In this document: positions 34,753 through 46,571 of the stretch, piece after piece
Layout: each line of letters opens with the position of its first letter
How positions within the stretch are numbered: the stretch's first letter is position 1
Position numbers and translations under genes: made by a program
Notes under the pieces: model-generated
Seen by the model: only the letters and a program-made list of their open reading frames with translations
The model's database searches: none
Told to the model about the DNA's origin: nothing
NCBI RefSeq assembly: GCF_001723175.1
Contig: NC_064652.1
Coordinates: forward strand, 806,001-870,000
DNA from: Penicillium oxalicum
Lineage: Eukaryota > Ascomycota > Eurotiomycetes > Eurotiales > Aspergillaceae
Length of the DNA: 64,000 nt
Reading direction: 5' to 3'

Positions 34753-35500
34753 ATTTGAGTCTGGGCGATAAGCGTGGTATTCTGTACCATGCGCGCGATT
34801 TTAATGGTCGACGTGGTCGTTTTAATGATCTAATGTCATGACAAGAGACGAGGGAGAAAACGAGCAAAGGCGCGTCATGATAGAAAAAGGCCGTGGGTCC
34901 GGCGGACAAAGCCGCGGGCGGGCGTTTTTGGGGGTGCGATCAAAAAACATGCGCATCAAATTGTTTAGACACAACCTCGAGACAGTTCAAAGTTTGAAAA
35001 CAGACGATCAAGGTGTCGAAATCTTCGACCCTCGACGAGTCAAGTCTCAGAAACCGAGATGGAGAAATCGGATTTCTTACAGCTTCCGATCAACCCACGC
35101 TTCTCTCAATAACCCTACCAATGGATGTGTAAATAAATTCTTGTGTTTGAAATACGAAGTGCCGTACAACATATTTCTCGAGGTCCTGGCCTCACCAACA
35201 ACATCGGGAGAGGTACTAATGTTGGAAAGACAGGCCACATGGGAGGGATATGTAGATTTACAAAAGACACTAACCTTTTAGCACAGTAGAGCGACCTGGA
35301 TAGACGACCTACAATATCCATGTATTCTGTCGCTACGACTCTACTGCCCGACCTGTCATATCCTTCCGCCTGTTGGGATTTAGAAAGGCAGTTTTTCACG
35401 CGGGAGAAAGGCAGGCGAAACCGCCCTTCACTGCAACGAAGAGCTTAATTGAGCTGCAGATGCGGGTGTAGAAAGGTTGATGGCAATTTTCATGTTCCAG

Positions 35501-35616
35501 AGGAGGAAGAAGAAGAAGAAGAAGAAGAAGAAGAAGAAGAAGAAGAAGAAGAAGAAGAAGAAGAAGAAGAAGAAGAAGAAGAAGAAGAAGAAGAAGAAGA
35601 AGAAGAAGAAGAAGAA
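35501..35616. repeat. (GAA)n/(TTC)n trinucleotide tract
   Basis: About 37 nearly perfect GAA units on the plus strand (poly-Glu in one frame, poly-Leu or poly-Ser in others), starting with two GGA-like units. Long ORFs across it are artefacts of the repeat. Confidence 0.97.
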
Positions 35617-36080
35617 CCGCGTATAGGTGCTGGGATTTCAGGGTAACTTCTATTGTCTGCCGTGGAAGCGATTTGCCATACAGATTCCGATCGCTGTCAG
35701 CTACATGCAGGTTCCATTTGACAGAGACGTGGGAATGGATATAGAATGCCAAGAGCTTGATTGACATGGGATGTCAAATAGAGTCCACGCTAGTGTCTAG
35801 TTCTAGTAATCGACAAGCTCTATCCTAGACGTATCAACAGAGGTGTCGCCAACACGGTGAAGTTCGAGCGAAAGTGCTTTCAACATTCATATCATATATC
35901 CAATGATCTCAGATTAGGAACAGGCCTTGCCTCAGATAGCTGAAACATGTGATCCGAGACTTCCGACAGTTCTCGGCCATACGACAGTCCGAGTAACGGG
36001 GGAGCCTGGTTGCGGATTCATGACAGCAAATAAAGATGAGAAACCACCAACGGGAGCTCTGAGCGGAGACCAAAGGGAGA

Positions 36081-36095
36081 GGGGGGGGGGGGGGG
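36081..36095. repeat. G15 homopolymer
   Basis: An uninterrupted run of 15 G, prone to length error in sequencing. Confidence 0.9.
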
Positions 36096-37620
36096 CGTCG
36101 CGTCGACGCTGGCCTACCAAACTATCAAGAACGATCTCTGATCTTGAATCCTCAATCCTGCGCAGATCCACTGGTACCGTTTGTGCCTGATCGCTAGCCA
36201 AGGATGCCGTACTTCCGACCGCGCGGTTCGATCCAAGCGGCAAGCAGCCAAGTCGTTTTTGCAGACCCGATTGGATGGACGCTCCTCGACTATGCGGAAT
36301 CGGGTGTGGTAAAGTTCAAGGCAATGAAGCGTTGCTGTTGACTAGACGCGCTAGCGAATGACGCCTTGCTGCTGGGACAGGGACATTCCCCAAACAATCG
36401 TATTTCGTCCATCATGGCCATTGAAGGCTTGTTGGGAGATTGACGATCTTTCATTACCTTTTCAGTCATAACCTAGAGTGTCAAATTCAAAGCGGGCTTG
36501 TTGGCTAGTCATGCGCCGTGTCCATGTTCAGTATGGTGCAATATACAGTGTACTCAGTACTGTACATAGTGTTCATCAGCGTCATCGGATCTCATCCGCT
36601 GACGAAGAGGTGGTCCAACTGCAGTGACCACAATCAGCTGTCACTTATTTTGAGGCTACAGACTCATAGTCGGCTGTTGTACGTGTCTGCCCCTGAGATT
36701 TTCGGTTTGACTGTGGGGCGCCCTCGGACAACAAGTGTCGGTGGAAAAGGAGTGTACTGAATTGACCGTCGGAGTGATACCGAGTCTGGAGTAGTATGTC
36801 CTTCGAAATTCCTCATTTCGTGAGGGGCGATGGCTCGTAATATTGTATGTACATCCTATGATCAAGTCTTTCGAAGGTATCACCCGCACAAAAAGTCGCC
36901 GAGCGTGGATGGATGGATCCCTGGCTGACCGATAGCTGATTGGGTGCTATGACACCCCCCTCAGGACTCTCGCGATCTAAGTGGTGGTGATGCCCCTGAT
37001 GCGCAGTGGAATCAAATCCTGGATGGAATGAAGTGTATGCTGCAAAGGGCACCGATGGTCACGACAGCCCGCCGTGGGAATGATAGAATAGTCAGGTGAT
37101 TGGACATGGACTCGGCCCCGGAGCCATCTGCGGTGCAGTACTCAGGCACTTACACAGCCTCGGAAGTGCCCGTTCGCGAAGAGCAGGCTGTGCATATCAT
37201 CCAACAGTGCCTTGCCTTCGTCTTGGACACATTCTGAGGCTCAAATTGAGGATGGTTGCGAGTCCACGACTGCGATTTTCTTGAATGGATATAGTAGCTC
37301 CTTCCGAACGTTCACTTCCTTACTAGCGTCCCTCAGTACCACTTCAAACCTTTTCAGTTCCAGTTTTGGCCCGCAAGGATCCACCACGACATGCACAGCC
37401 AGGGAACCCACCAGGACCCGAAACTTACTCGGTTGGTCCAACTCGCCGTGCGTAACTGCTGCTAGTCATGACTTCAATTAGGCCGTTGCTATTATTGGCA
37501 TGAGAGCGAGGCAGATCGAAGTCTAGCGGGGGATCCCCTCGAGGACTTTGTCTCCGTCCAAAGATCAGGTGGTAGTACGCGCCGTACGATATTCGTCGTC
37601 CATGTACTGTCGAAAGAACG

Positions 37621-37641
37621 AAGAGAGAGAGAGAGAGAGAA
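37621..37641. repeat. (GA)n dinucleotide tract
   Basis: About ten GA units in the gene-poor interval. Confidence 0.85.
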
Positions 37642-38342
37642 AGGCGGACCCCAAAAAGGACGAAAGAAATTAATAGAATAATAATGACTACACCACTCCG
37701 TTAGGCCCTCCATCATATGTACTTCTCCGTACTGCACCGATCGACGGTTCATCGGCAAAGGAACAATAATAATCACCCTCAGAACCCATCTCTGCTTCTT
37801 CGAGAAGAGATCAACCTGCCACTACTACCTCCAGATCAATCAATCGTGGTTTCTTCTGCTGGAGCTCCCTTGGTTCGTCCTTGACCAGATTTTTCCTCTT
37901 TGAATCATCTGGAGTGGTTCGGCTTCTGCCTTGACGTCGTCATTTCTCTTCACGGTGCGCCGGCTCCCTGCCATTCTTGCAATCCCTCCTGTCGATCCAT
38001 TCTTTTGAATTTCCCCTTGACCATCTGCGGTTTCGCTTTCTTGTCCCTGGCTCCAAAGCACCGACATCATCGACATCATCCGAGACGGCCCTCATTCCTT
38101 TTCTCATGTGTCACTGGCCTTGATTTGCCTGCCTCCCCCTCCCCCTCCAGGCTCTTGCTCCGCCCGTCAGTGTGACCAGGTCCGCCCTGTCAACCCAAGC
38201 CCAGTCTGAGCAATCATCTGGCAGTTCATCTTTGAACGTGGCCGTCCATTGCCCGGAGATTTTTTTTTGTTTGCACACCTTTTGAGACTCACGGGCATCG
38301 GGCGAAGCTCTCTGTCCCTCCCGTGCGAGAGCAACCGCAAAG

Positions 38343-41140
38343 ATGTTATCTGCTCCCGTTAAGTCGGCGAAGCGTATCTCTTCCCTCTTTTCTCTCGGCT
38401 CGTCCAAGGACCAAAATGCGCCGCCGGTTCCATCATCGCCGGGGTTGAACGGTGCCTCAGAGAGTACCACAGGCCGGAGACGGCGCAGCAGCTCGCGACC
38501 AACTCGCCATGTTTCTACACCCGCCGCGGTATACACCGAGCCGAGAACGATCCCCAACCCCAACCCGTCGGATTACGACCTTAAAAGCCTTCCGCCTCCA
38601 CCGTCATTGCTCGCTCTAAACCAAGAGCTAGCCACTAGCCCGTCCGGTTCTCCGACCGACTCCCGCCCACACAGCCGGGGTCGAGACTCGACCCGACCTC
38701 CGAGCTCGGCTGGTTTGGCCGTCCCCCGCTCTAACCCCGAGTCTCGCCCTGACACTCCTTCGAAGCGCAAGAGCTGGATGCCCGGGATGATGGGTCGTTC
38801 GAGAGCAAGCTCGGTGGACAAGCGGATTCCAACACCGTCACTACCTAGCGCGTGGATTGCCGGCTTGGATCAGAAAGTGCTTTACGATTTAGAGCCGTTG
38901 GCGAGAGGTGGCCAGGTACGTGAATGGAAGAGGCTGGATGCCGTGCCCCCCCCCTCCCCTGTGCCCTCGTCTTTGTTTCGTCGGACATGAAAGACATTTC
39001 ACTAATACGTGGTGTGGAAACTGCAGATCCCCGAGCTCTGGAACGAGGACGGCGACACATTCGTTTACCTCTTTCCTCAAAATACCGGACGAGCTCCTTC
39101 GTTCAAGGTCAACTCGACCATCTTTGCCGAATCGCCCTCTCTGACATACCTAGCTCGTGGAACGGATTCAAAACAATCGCACCTGGAGCGGTCTACAGGC
39201 GAGCTGTCGCTTCGAAACCCGGCCTCGCCACCATTGAGTCCGTATGAGCGGTTGGCGGATGAAGACGACAATGGTAGTTCCGGAACCCAGCGGCTGGCAT
39301 TCGTGGATGATGGAAATGACGAAGTCCAGGAGCTGCACCTCTACCTACCCATCCCCCTGAACAGCGATGTGTCGGCGCCAAACTCCAAGATCATGCCGGA
39401 TGATTTGGACACCTTGCTTCTCTTTCGCAACCTGTTTGCCTTTTTATTGGGCCAATCTCTGATCGCAACACCCAAGTCGGGCTCCCTTTTCAGCATCTTC
39501 ATGGATGTCGCGGTTCTCCTCTCTCGATTCGAGTTTTCCAACCTGGATGGATCCAACTTTGGCGAAACGGCCACCTCCAGCTTCAGCAATTACTGCGACG
39601 AATTGCGCCTGGCAGACGTGCGAAAGAGTCGCGAAAAGACGATTGAAGCAATTGTCCTTGGCGAGCGCCTTCGCTACTATCCGCTTTACCTCGAAGGATT
39701 CGTCCATGGAGTCGGCAAGCTAGACGAGCTGAAGCAACTTCGGAGCCCCAAGTACAACTTCATTCACCCTATCACCCAAAAGCGCCTGGAACGTGGCTTT
39801 ATCGATCTCGACTCCCGGCTGCGGAGTTTGTACGGAAAGTTGGAGGACTTTGATTTCCCCTCGGTCTTCTCTGGTTTCGCCAACTCGACCACTTCCGAAG
39901 AAAGTAAGGTCATCCGGTTTAAGAATTGGAAGGCCAGCTTCCAAGAATTCCGGCGCTTTACCATCAGCTACTATCGCACCAAGTACGGTGCCTGGCCTCC
40001 CAAGGCTCGATCCAAGAAGAACACGTTCGAAGAGAGTGGACTCAACCGCCAGTTGCTTTTGGACCTGTATGGTGATTTCACCGATTTGTATGACCTGCTC
40101 GTCGATCGCACCAATTTGACCACCCGAACCATCGACTCGTCCGGGCCTGGCGGCGATCCGGCTGCGGAAGACACCAAGACCATCGTGATCCGTGCCCTTC
40201 GGCACGTGCTGAGCGAGTATGATCGCAGCACGCCCCCCGTCGCCCCCCCCATTCCCTTTGATGTGCCGCAGCTGCCTTCTGTGCATGGTTTCCACCGCAA
40301 GCCCATGGATCCCAAGAAAGAAGCCAAGTACCGGACCAAAAAGCTCAAAACCTCCGATGTGAATGCCGTTCTCATGGATTCCTACACCCGTGAAAGCATG
40401 CGGCCGACTCCGTTCATCGAGAGCTTCACTCAATTTGAGCGTCGGTGTGCCAATGGGAAAAGCGTGGAAGATATGCTGGAGCTACGCTGTGGACAGTGGA
40501 TCTTCCTCTATGCTGTTCTCCAATCCCTTCCCATGCTTGTGGTGGATGTTCCTGACATTCGCTATACCGATGGGGTGGAGTACTTTTTGTGCGTTGCTCC
40601 TCGCGGTGGTGCCCCATGGATCCACAATGACACCAAGACTGCGCGGCTTGGTTCGGCGTTGCTGGCGGAGCAGGTGTCGTGAGTCTGCCCTCCGACGTTG
40701 TGATGAACAGCGTCGAGGGTGTCTACCGTCGCAGTCATTGTTGGCAAGTGGCCGAGCAATGGGCTGAGGCGGGTGCTCTCATCGATCCACCGATGATGGA
40801 GGACGCATACGAAGAGGATGAATCTTCTCTATCATATCCCTACCCGGGCCAGCATTCCTCTGGAGGATCCTCTTCTGAGCCTCGTCCGCCATCAATGGTC
40901 GGCCACCCCCCCGGCGGCCTGACTCCTCCTCCCCCAGCGGTCCCCCGCCACCGATCCTCCAGTACCGCTGCACGACCAGAGCATCGCCAGTCCATCTATC
41001 CGGGTCTGGAGGCTTTGCCGCTTCCTGCGGGTATCGCTCCTCTTGAGCCCCCGAATCGGCCGATCAGTCGATTCAACCCCAACATGAGCTTCGATGACAT
41101 TTTGAAGGAGGTACCCAAGAAGGATAAGAAGAAGCACTGA
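38343..41140 (+). CDS. Large conserved fungal protein of unknown function
   Basis: Three exons: 38343..38915, 39027..40678, 40735..41140; 876 aa. I do not recognise a named domain with certainty; it looks like a widely kept ascomycete family annotated only as DUF. The N-terminal 190 residues are Ser/Pro/Arg-rich and probably disordered (RRRRSSSRPTRH, many SP and RS sites). A folded middle part (about 192-740) starts IPELWNEDGDTFVYLFPQ and contains LLLFRNLFAFLLGQSL, LRYYPLYLEGFVHG and GQWIFLYAVLQSLPML. The C-terminus is Pro-rich and ends in a Lys-rich EVPKKDKKKH. The last intron is placed at 40679-40734 (56 nt), which joins EQVS to HCWQVAEQW; a 32-nt alternative would be too short. No membrane helix or signal peptide is evident. 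Confidence 0.82.
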
Positions 41141-42523
41141 GTTTGCTCCTCTCAACTCTTGTGTTTGGACTCTCTTTTCAGTGCATCCGTCCAGCGAAGA
41201 TGCACCGATCCTCCCCCCCCCCCCTCAAAACGCCCGATAATGCCTTTTCGATCGGCGCTCGCTTGTATTTTGATTTCATGAGCTTGGCGCGTTGCACAGG
41301 AAGAACACCAGCAGGCCGAAGAGGAGCACATGGCCGTGACCACAGATGGACCGTGGACAGAGGACACAGTGCCTGCGTTTTATTTACTCGGCATACCAAC
41401 ATCAACAATTTCGGAGGACGCAATTTGCGTTTTAAGTTTCTCGTTCGCATTTCCCTATTAATATGGTTTTCATTCAAACGAGGGCGGGGTTCGTGGCCTC
41501 TTGGGTTTCCCTTTCTTTTTGAAGGTTCCTCATCTCGGCGTCTTTCCAATCCTTCTATGCGCTGGTGCAGACGTTTCAATTGCACTGCTTCATAGAGTAT
41601 CGTGATCTTTGCATGTCTGCCAAAACAGGCTGTGGAGAAAGCGAAACTTTCTCGTCCATGTTGGTGAGAGATAGATGTGGATAATTAATATTACGGTCTC
41701 ATAGGTCTGATGACGTGAAAAATGAATGACTACTCTCATCCAGGCATGATGTATAGTTCACAAATGTATACAACTTGAAGATAAACCCCCTCTCTGACCC
41801 GTGGTACCAAGCGGAGACGTGGAGATCGGTACCGCCCGACCTAATTTGGGCCTCTTCATTCAGGACTCATGTGTTGCCTCCAACTCTAAACCTTACAACT
41901 TTGTCCATGCCCAAAGCTTCCCTCGATAGCGATGGCCTTGTCCATTCGAGGTATCCCTGATTTTAAAGTCTTGAGGCTCATAGAGGCGGCTACTTGACGT
42001 GCGGAAGCTACTGCAAAAGACGCGCATGGATCACAGGACAATCCACACCGTGTTCACGTGCGTCGAATTGCACCTCTCCAGACTCGCTCGGTGGCGGGCT
42101 GTCCACCTATCAAAGTGCAGAGGAGATACGAAGCGCAGCAGCCACAGTTGCAGAAATCGTCAAACAGCCCGCCCGCGATGTCTGGCTTTCTCCCAAGAAA
42201 AAAAAAAGCGGTTTGGACGGCTCAGCTCGATCGGCCTAGCCCGCCCTAGCGCTGATTTGCTCCTTACTTAATGATCATCCCCAGTTCAAGAGATTCGAAA
42301 TCACCCGATTTTTCTCTCCTACACCTGAACGCTCGTGAAGGGATCGGTGGACCGTGACGTTGAGCTGGCTGTAGGATCTGTTGCCCTTTTCTGCGGGCTG
42401 TGCCAGTCAAAAGATATGAAGAACGCGCAGGTCTTTCGATGACCGACAAAATCTGCTGACAGGCTGATTGTTCGAGATTCCAAACTCATTGTCTAAGCAG
42501 ACCTCGGTTCCTTTCTCAACAGC
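41141..42523. other. Intergenic, 1.4 kb
   Basis: 3' flank of the DUF protein and promoter of the ankyrin-CorA gene. Short ORFs only. Confidence 0.5.
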
Positions 42524-45500
42524 ATGGCGCGGACCGGCAGCATGGCAAGTGATGGCCACGAGCGTCTGGAGCCTCGATTGCTTCGCGCCGCCGAGAGCGA
42601 CGATGTAGAAGCTCTCCGCAAGGTGGTCAAACTGTCCCGGGAACACAAACAATTCAGCGATAATTTTCTCCGCGTGGGTCTCATGCGCAGTGCCGAACGA
42701 GGCTCCGTGGCTGCAACCGAATACCTCCTTCAACTGGGTGCCAAAACAGACGTCACTGGGAATCGACTCTCGCCACTCCTTCGTGCCGTCGAGCGCAATC
42801 ATTATCAAATCGTCCGGCTCCTGCTGGACTTTGGTGCCTCTCCAGAGAGTGCGGATAAAGATGGTCGGACGGCGTTGATGACTGCGGCATGGAAGAACCA
42901 TGCCGATATTTTGCAGCTGTTGGTCTCACGGGGCGCGGACGTCAATGCGAGAGATCATCGCAAACGAAATGTCCTGCACAATTTGGCCGCAGATAAAGAG
43001 TGTCGGTGGGGATGGGGTGATGAGGTTGTTCAGATGCTCCTCAGAACAGACTGCCTGATTGATGGTATTGACGGACACGATGAACTGGGAAGAACACCTT
43101 TGCATTGGGCTTGCGCCCAGGGAAATTGGCGATTCGCAGAGCTCCTGTTGACAAGACCCGACGGGCCCAAGGCAAAGATTGACGCGGCAGAATTGAGAGG
43201 GAAAACAGCTTTGCATATTGCTACTGCCCACGATCGAGTCGACATTGTTCAATTGTTGCTGCAACATAATGCTTCAATCAATGCGTGCAGCGATGGTGGA
43301 TGGACACCACTCCACAATGCTTGCGAACGAGGCCACGAGGCTATTGTGCGTATATTATTGCGTGCGGGCGCCAATATCAACAGCCAGCTTTTGAATGGCG
43401 TCACGCCCCTACACCTTGCAGCACAAGGCGGACATACTGAGGTCGTCAAATGCCTTTTGGAGCGGCAGGATCTGAAGCGACGGGTGCGTGACAACTTTGG
43501 TAGCACGCCCTTCTTACGCGCAGCCCAGTTCAAGCGCAGAGATATTGTCTTGCTCCTAGCACCCTTCAACAATGTGGATTCCCTGTCGGAGGATGCAATA
43601 GATGCATGCAAGGCCTTCGATGCGACTGTGGTCGATTTTGGTAATTTCCACAACGAAAACCGTGTCCAGAGGATGTCCGTGTTCAATCTCCTTTATGGCC
43701 GTGACCCAGAAAATCCCCGCAAGCAGGCCGTTACGACCATACCGGCGGACAGTCGAGCAACCGATTTTCGATGGATTCACCTTCCTGCAAATAACATGGC
43801 GTGGGTCGAGGCACTGCTCACCAAGGCTTTTATTGAGGAAGGCGCCCACGATGTTGATGGCTTCAAGGGTCTGGGGAGATCTTTCAACTATCAGCATCGT
43901 GGACAAAAGATTCATTCTCACTTTATGCGACCACTGTGTCAGCATACCCCTCGCTCAATCGACCGGCGCGAGGAAGAAAAGATGGAAAAGCTTGAGAGAC
44001 AGCAGTCGGATACTGCGCAGTCCATCATGACGGACACTAGCTCTATCCACCGTAAACACAAAGGCTCCACGGGCAAGCTTGACCGGGTTGACTCGCACTC
44101 GCATGATGAAAGCGCAGGGGGTGCCATGGCCAAGAAAAACAAGCACAAAAAACCAGGGAAATCAGGGAGCAATCCAGCAACTCCCAAGACCGAGGGGAAA
44201 AGTAAATCGCCATGGGGTCACGGTCACCAGGACAAGCATGGCCGATCGTTCCTATCGTCTTCCTACTGTCGAGACGCTTCCCATTCTCAGTCTGCGTCGT
44301 GTAATGTCTGCGTATTCATGCCTTATTTGCACTTTGAGACGGCGGAGAGAAGGCAAAGAATGCAAGAGGCAATCCAACGGGCAGAGTTGCTGTGTCTCCA
44401 ACCGCCTGGGTTGAAGAGGAGTCGCACACGAGACGAAATGCTGATAGATGCACACCTATCATCGTCAACGACATCTCTTCACGTTCGGCGAACTCTAGAT
44501 CAGTTTTTCTACCCGAACATTGATACTCAGAGTCGAGATCAGGATCAAGTGGTCTATCGATACCAGACAAAAGGCCCTGGGTGTGGTCATCTGGGAACGG
44601 ACCCCAAGATTTTCATGGTAGACCAGCTCTGGATGTGGATCCTGGGCACGAATCTCATTGTGACAAGCTTTCCGCAGCGATGGGACCAGCCCAAGAATGA
44701 TCCTCTGAATGTGCTGGATGGAATTATTGAGGACATCAACTCCAAGACACGTGATCCTGTCAAGTCGGTATATGATCTGGCCATCATCATTACGAATCGA
44801 TGCTCGGGTGTCTTTGACCGTCATCGCCTTGGAGACGATGAGTACCAATTCTTGGACATGTTTGAATCGTCGATTGGTATTGCCACGGACCGAGAGACCT
44901 TACTATTTAACCGGTTCAACCAAGCCTCCTCACAGGCATCGGCGTGGTTGAAGAGTCATCGAAAACTCAATCCACTGTCGCGCAGTTCCGCCCGTTCCAT
45001 TTCCGGCCGAGATGGAATGGAGGAGAAGTATCTGTCTGACGAGGAAGACTGCTATCTCGACAATGAACAGCCTCTCTTTGTCGACCGTTTGCTGGACATC
45101 GGGGAGGAGACGGATTTGTTGGCTGAGACCAAGGACATCCGAGATGAATTAAACATGATTCGTGCCGTGCTCGAGCACCAGCAGCATGTCCTGCCCGACT
45201 TACAAGATGTCATTTGCTCGGTGTACTTGGCGCAGCAAATTTCTCAAACAGATGTCAAAAAGCGGTTCAAAGATCAGCAGCGCATGATTGACATGCACTT
45301 GAAGGATATCGATCGCATGGACAAACAAGCCGAGCGCATCTACCACTCCATCACCGATCTGCTGGATCTGAAGCAAAAACACGCAAACGCCTTCGAAGCA
45401 CGTTTTGCTCGAGATCAGGCAGCAGGTACAGCCCGCCAAGGTAAAACGATCATGGTCTTCACAATCGTCACCATCATCTTCCTGCCTCTGTCATTCATCG

Positions 45501-45937
45501 CTTCAATCTTCACAATCAACATGAAGGGATTCCAGGATCTCAATCTTGGCTACGTAGCCCGGTACACCTTTGGCATTGGGTTTGCCATTTCGATCCCTCT
45601 GATCTTGGTCGCTCTCTCTGTCGATGACATTGGAGACTTCTTCCGGTCAGGCTCCGCCCTGACTCGAAAGTGGCTCTCTCGAAAATTCAAAGCCACTCCG
45701 GCATCTGATCGTATCGACGATCCGCTTCAGACTCTTGAGATCGAGAAGATTATTAGTCTGGCGCGGACTCGGAGAAGCGAAGATTTGGGCTACGGGCTTG
45801 GATTGTTGCCCATGTCTACTCGCAATTCGAGTCGAACTCGGCCCCGTCTTGATGTACGTGAATATGGGCTGGGGAAAGGAATGATGCGACGAAGTTATGA
45901 GGTTCGCCGAAGCGTGGAATACAGACCCTACACATGA
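42524..45937 (+). CDS. Ankyrin-repeat protein with C-terminal CorA-like two-helix membrane domain
   Basis: Intronless, 1,137 aa. About seven to eight ankyrin repeats cover residues 20-370 (for example GRTALMTAAWKNHADILQLL, GWTPLHNACERGHEAIVRILL, GVTPLHLAAQGGHTEVVKCLL). A charged, Lys/His-rich linker (about 490-590) follows. The segment 600-970 resembles the soluble funnel of fungal CorA-like proteins: YPNIDTQSRDQDQVVYRYQ, VDQLWMWILGTNLIVTSFPQRW, then a long helix RDELNMIRAVLEHQQHVLPD. Two membrane helices lie at about 974-996 (IMVFTIVTIIFLPLSFIAS) and 1013-1033. Where Mg transporters carry Gly-Met-Asn after the first helix, this protein reads T-I-N-M (residues 997-1000). It is thus a CorA-fold membrane protein whose Mg transport cannot be assumed. 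Genes of this architecture are typical of filamentous ascomycetes. Confidence 0.92.
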   Translation: MARTGSMASDGHERLEPRLLRAAESDDVEALRKVVKLSREHKQFSDNFLRVGLMRSAERGSVAATEYLLQLGAKTDVTGNRLSPLLRAVERNHYQIVRLLLDFGASPESADKDGRTALMTAAWKNHADILQLLVSRGADVNARDHRKRNVLHNLAADKECRWGWGDEVVQMLLRTDCLIDGIDGHDELGRTPLHWACAQGNWRFAELLLTRPDGPKAKIDAAELRGKTALHIATAHDRVDIVQLLLQHNASINACSDGGWTPLHNACERGHEAIVRILLRAGANINSQLLNGVTPLHLAAQGGHTEVVKCLLERQDLKRRVRDNFGSTPFLRAAQFKRRDIVLLLAPFNNVDSLSEDAIDACKAFDATVVDFGNFHNENRVQRMSVFNLLYGRDPENPRKQAVTTIPADSRATDFRWIHLPANNMAWVEALLTKAFIEEGAHDVDGFKGLGRSFNYQHRGQKIHSHFMRPLCQHTPRSIDRREEEKMEKLERQQSDTAQSIMTDTSSIHRKHKGSTGKLDRVDSHSHDESAGGAMAKKNKHKKPGKSGSNPATPKTEGKSKSPWGHGHQDKHGRSFLSSSYCRDASHSQSASCNVCVFMPYLHFETAERRQRMQEAIQRAELLCLQPPGLKRSRTRDEMLIDAHLSSSTTSLHVRRTLDQFFYPNIDTQSRDQDQVVYRYQTKGPGCGHLGTDPKIFMVDQLWMWILGTNLIVTSFPQRWDQPKNDPLNVLDGIIEDINSKTRDPVKSVYDLAIIITNRCSGVFDRHRLGDDEYQFLDMFESSIGIATDRETLLFNRFNQASSQASAWLKSHRKLNPLSRSSARSISGRDGMEEKYLSDEEDCYLDNEQPLFVDRLLDIGEETDLLAETKDIRDELNMIRAVLEHQQHVLPDLQDVICSVYLAQQISQTDVKKRFKDQQRMIDMHLKDIDRMDKQAERIYHSITDLLDLKQKHANAFEARFARDQAAGTARQGKTIMVFTIVTIIFLPLSFIASIFTINMKGFQDLNLGYVARYTFGIGFAISIPLILVALSVDDIGDFFRSGSALTRKWLSRKFKATPASDRIDDPLQTLEIEKIISLARTRRSEDLGYGLGLLPMSTRNSSRTRPRLDVREYGLGKGMMRRSYEVRRSVEYRPYT

Positions 45938-46408
45938 TCTAACGACGAGATGACTCTATCTATGAAAATACTACACAAGTATACTTTATGTCCGAAATGT
46001 TCACCCTGCGATGATGTGAAAATTAAAACTAGAATATGAGGACCTGTGAAATTGACGCCGAAAATGACCGCTTTGGAGGCCAGAAACGGCCGCCTTTCCA
46101 CCCGTAACTTTGGCCGCCTCTCCCGCGCTTGACCGCCCACCGCCCTCGACGACCTATATTCTGCACCCGCCTAGCACTGTCAGTCATCCTCCTGTAGTAG
46201 AGTAATGTTGGCGCTCAACTTCAACAGATCTTGCCCCGTTTCTACTCGCGACCAAAACGACGCCGAAAATGGCTCCCCTCTGCAGCGAAAGCCAGGTGCC
46301 CTCACTTTTCACCGGCCCTAGTCAGGTGCCTATAAGATGCTCCGTCCTCCTTCTCTTTCGTGTCCTTGCATTCTCCCATTCTCTCTCTTCGTCCCCATCC
46401 TCCGTGAC

Positions 46409-46465
46409 TGTTACGGCACTGCGGGTTAGGTAGCTATGCGCAGCCGTAGCTACCCGCAGATAACA
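46409..46465. repeat. TGTTA...TAACA bounded imperfect hairpin
   Basis: A 57-nt element starting TGTTA and ending TAACA. The inner arms TGCGGGT and GTAGCTA (left) face GTAGCTACCCGCA (right). The TG...CA ends and the inverted structure recall LTR or small transposon termini, but no target-site duplication or partner copy can be shown in this window. Confidence 0.65.
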
Positions 46466-46473
46466 CTGATGCG

Positions 46474-46505
46474 ATACATACCAGAACGCATGTTCTGGTA
46501 CGTAT
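46474..46505. repeat. Inverted repeat, 14-nt arms with 4-nt loop
   Basis: Arms ATACATACCAGAAC and GTTCTGGTACGTAT pair at 13 of 14 positions around the loop GCAT. It lies 9 nt after the TGTTA/TAACA hairpin. Confidence 0.8.
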
Positions 46506-46571
46506 ATTTCAGTCTTTTGGACTAGTTGGTTAGCGTTCCCGGGTTGCTAAATACACTTAACAAAGCGGTAG

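Larger units (their letters stand above)
34753..38342. other. Gene-poor 3.6 kb region
   Basis: It contains simple repeats (GAA tract, G15 run, GA run) and low-complexity sequence, but no ORF I can support. The 147-codon ORF at 34838-35281 has no domain. Near its right end (37,800-38,342) the sequence is pyrimidine-rich and likely forms the leader of the next gene. Confidence 0.45.
45938..46571. other. Intergenic with palindromes, 0.6 kb
   Basis: The 13-nt sequence GACGCCGAAAATG occurs twice in direct orientation (46054 and 46259). Further right are two strong palindromes, listed separately. No coding region seen. Confidence 0.5.

Noticed and set aside
34838..35281. 147-codon ORF divergent from the aminotransferase
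   Set aside because: Begins with ATG but has no domain and mixed composition; no evidence beyond being open.
35396..35767. Poly-Leu and poly-Glu ORFs at the GAA tract
   Set aside because: Purely a result of translating a trinucleotide repeat.
36225..36240. tRNA B-box-like GGTTCGATCC
   Set aside because: Flanks do not form a T-stem or cloverleaf.
40679..40710. 32-nt intron in the large DUF protein
   Set aside because: Too short for a fungal spliceosomal intron; the 56-nt alternative ending at 40734 keeps frame and has a normal size.
46500..46560. tRNA-like fragment (TAGTTGGTTAGCG)
   Set aside because: Resembles an A box but no cloverleaf or B box follows.
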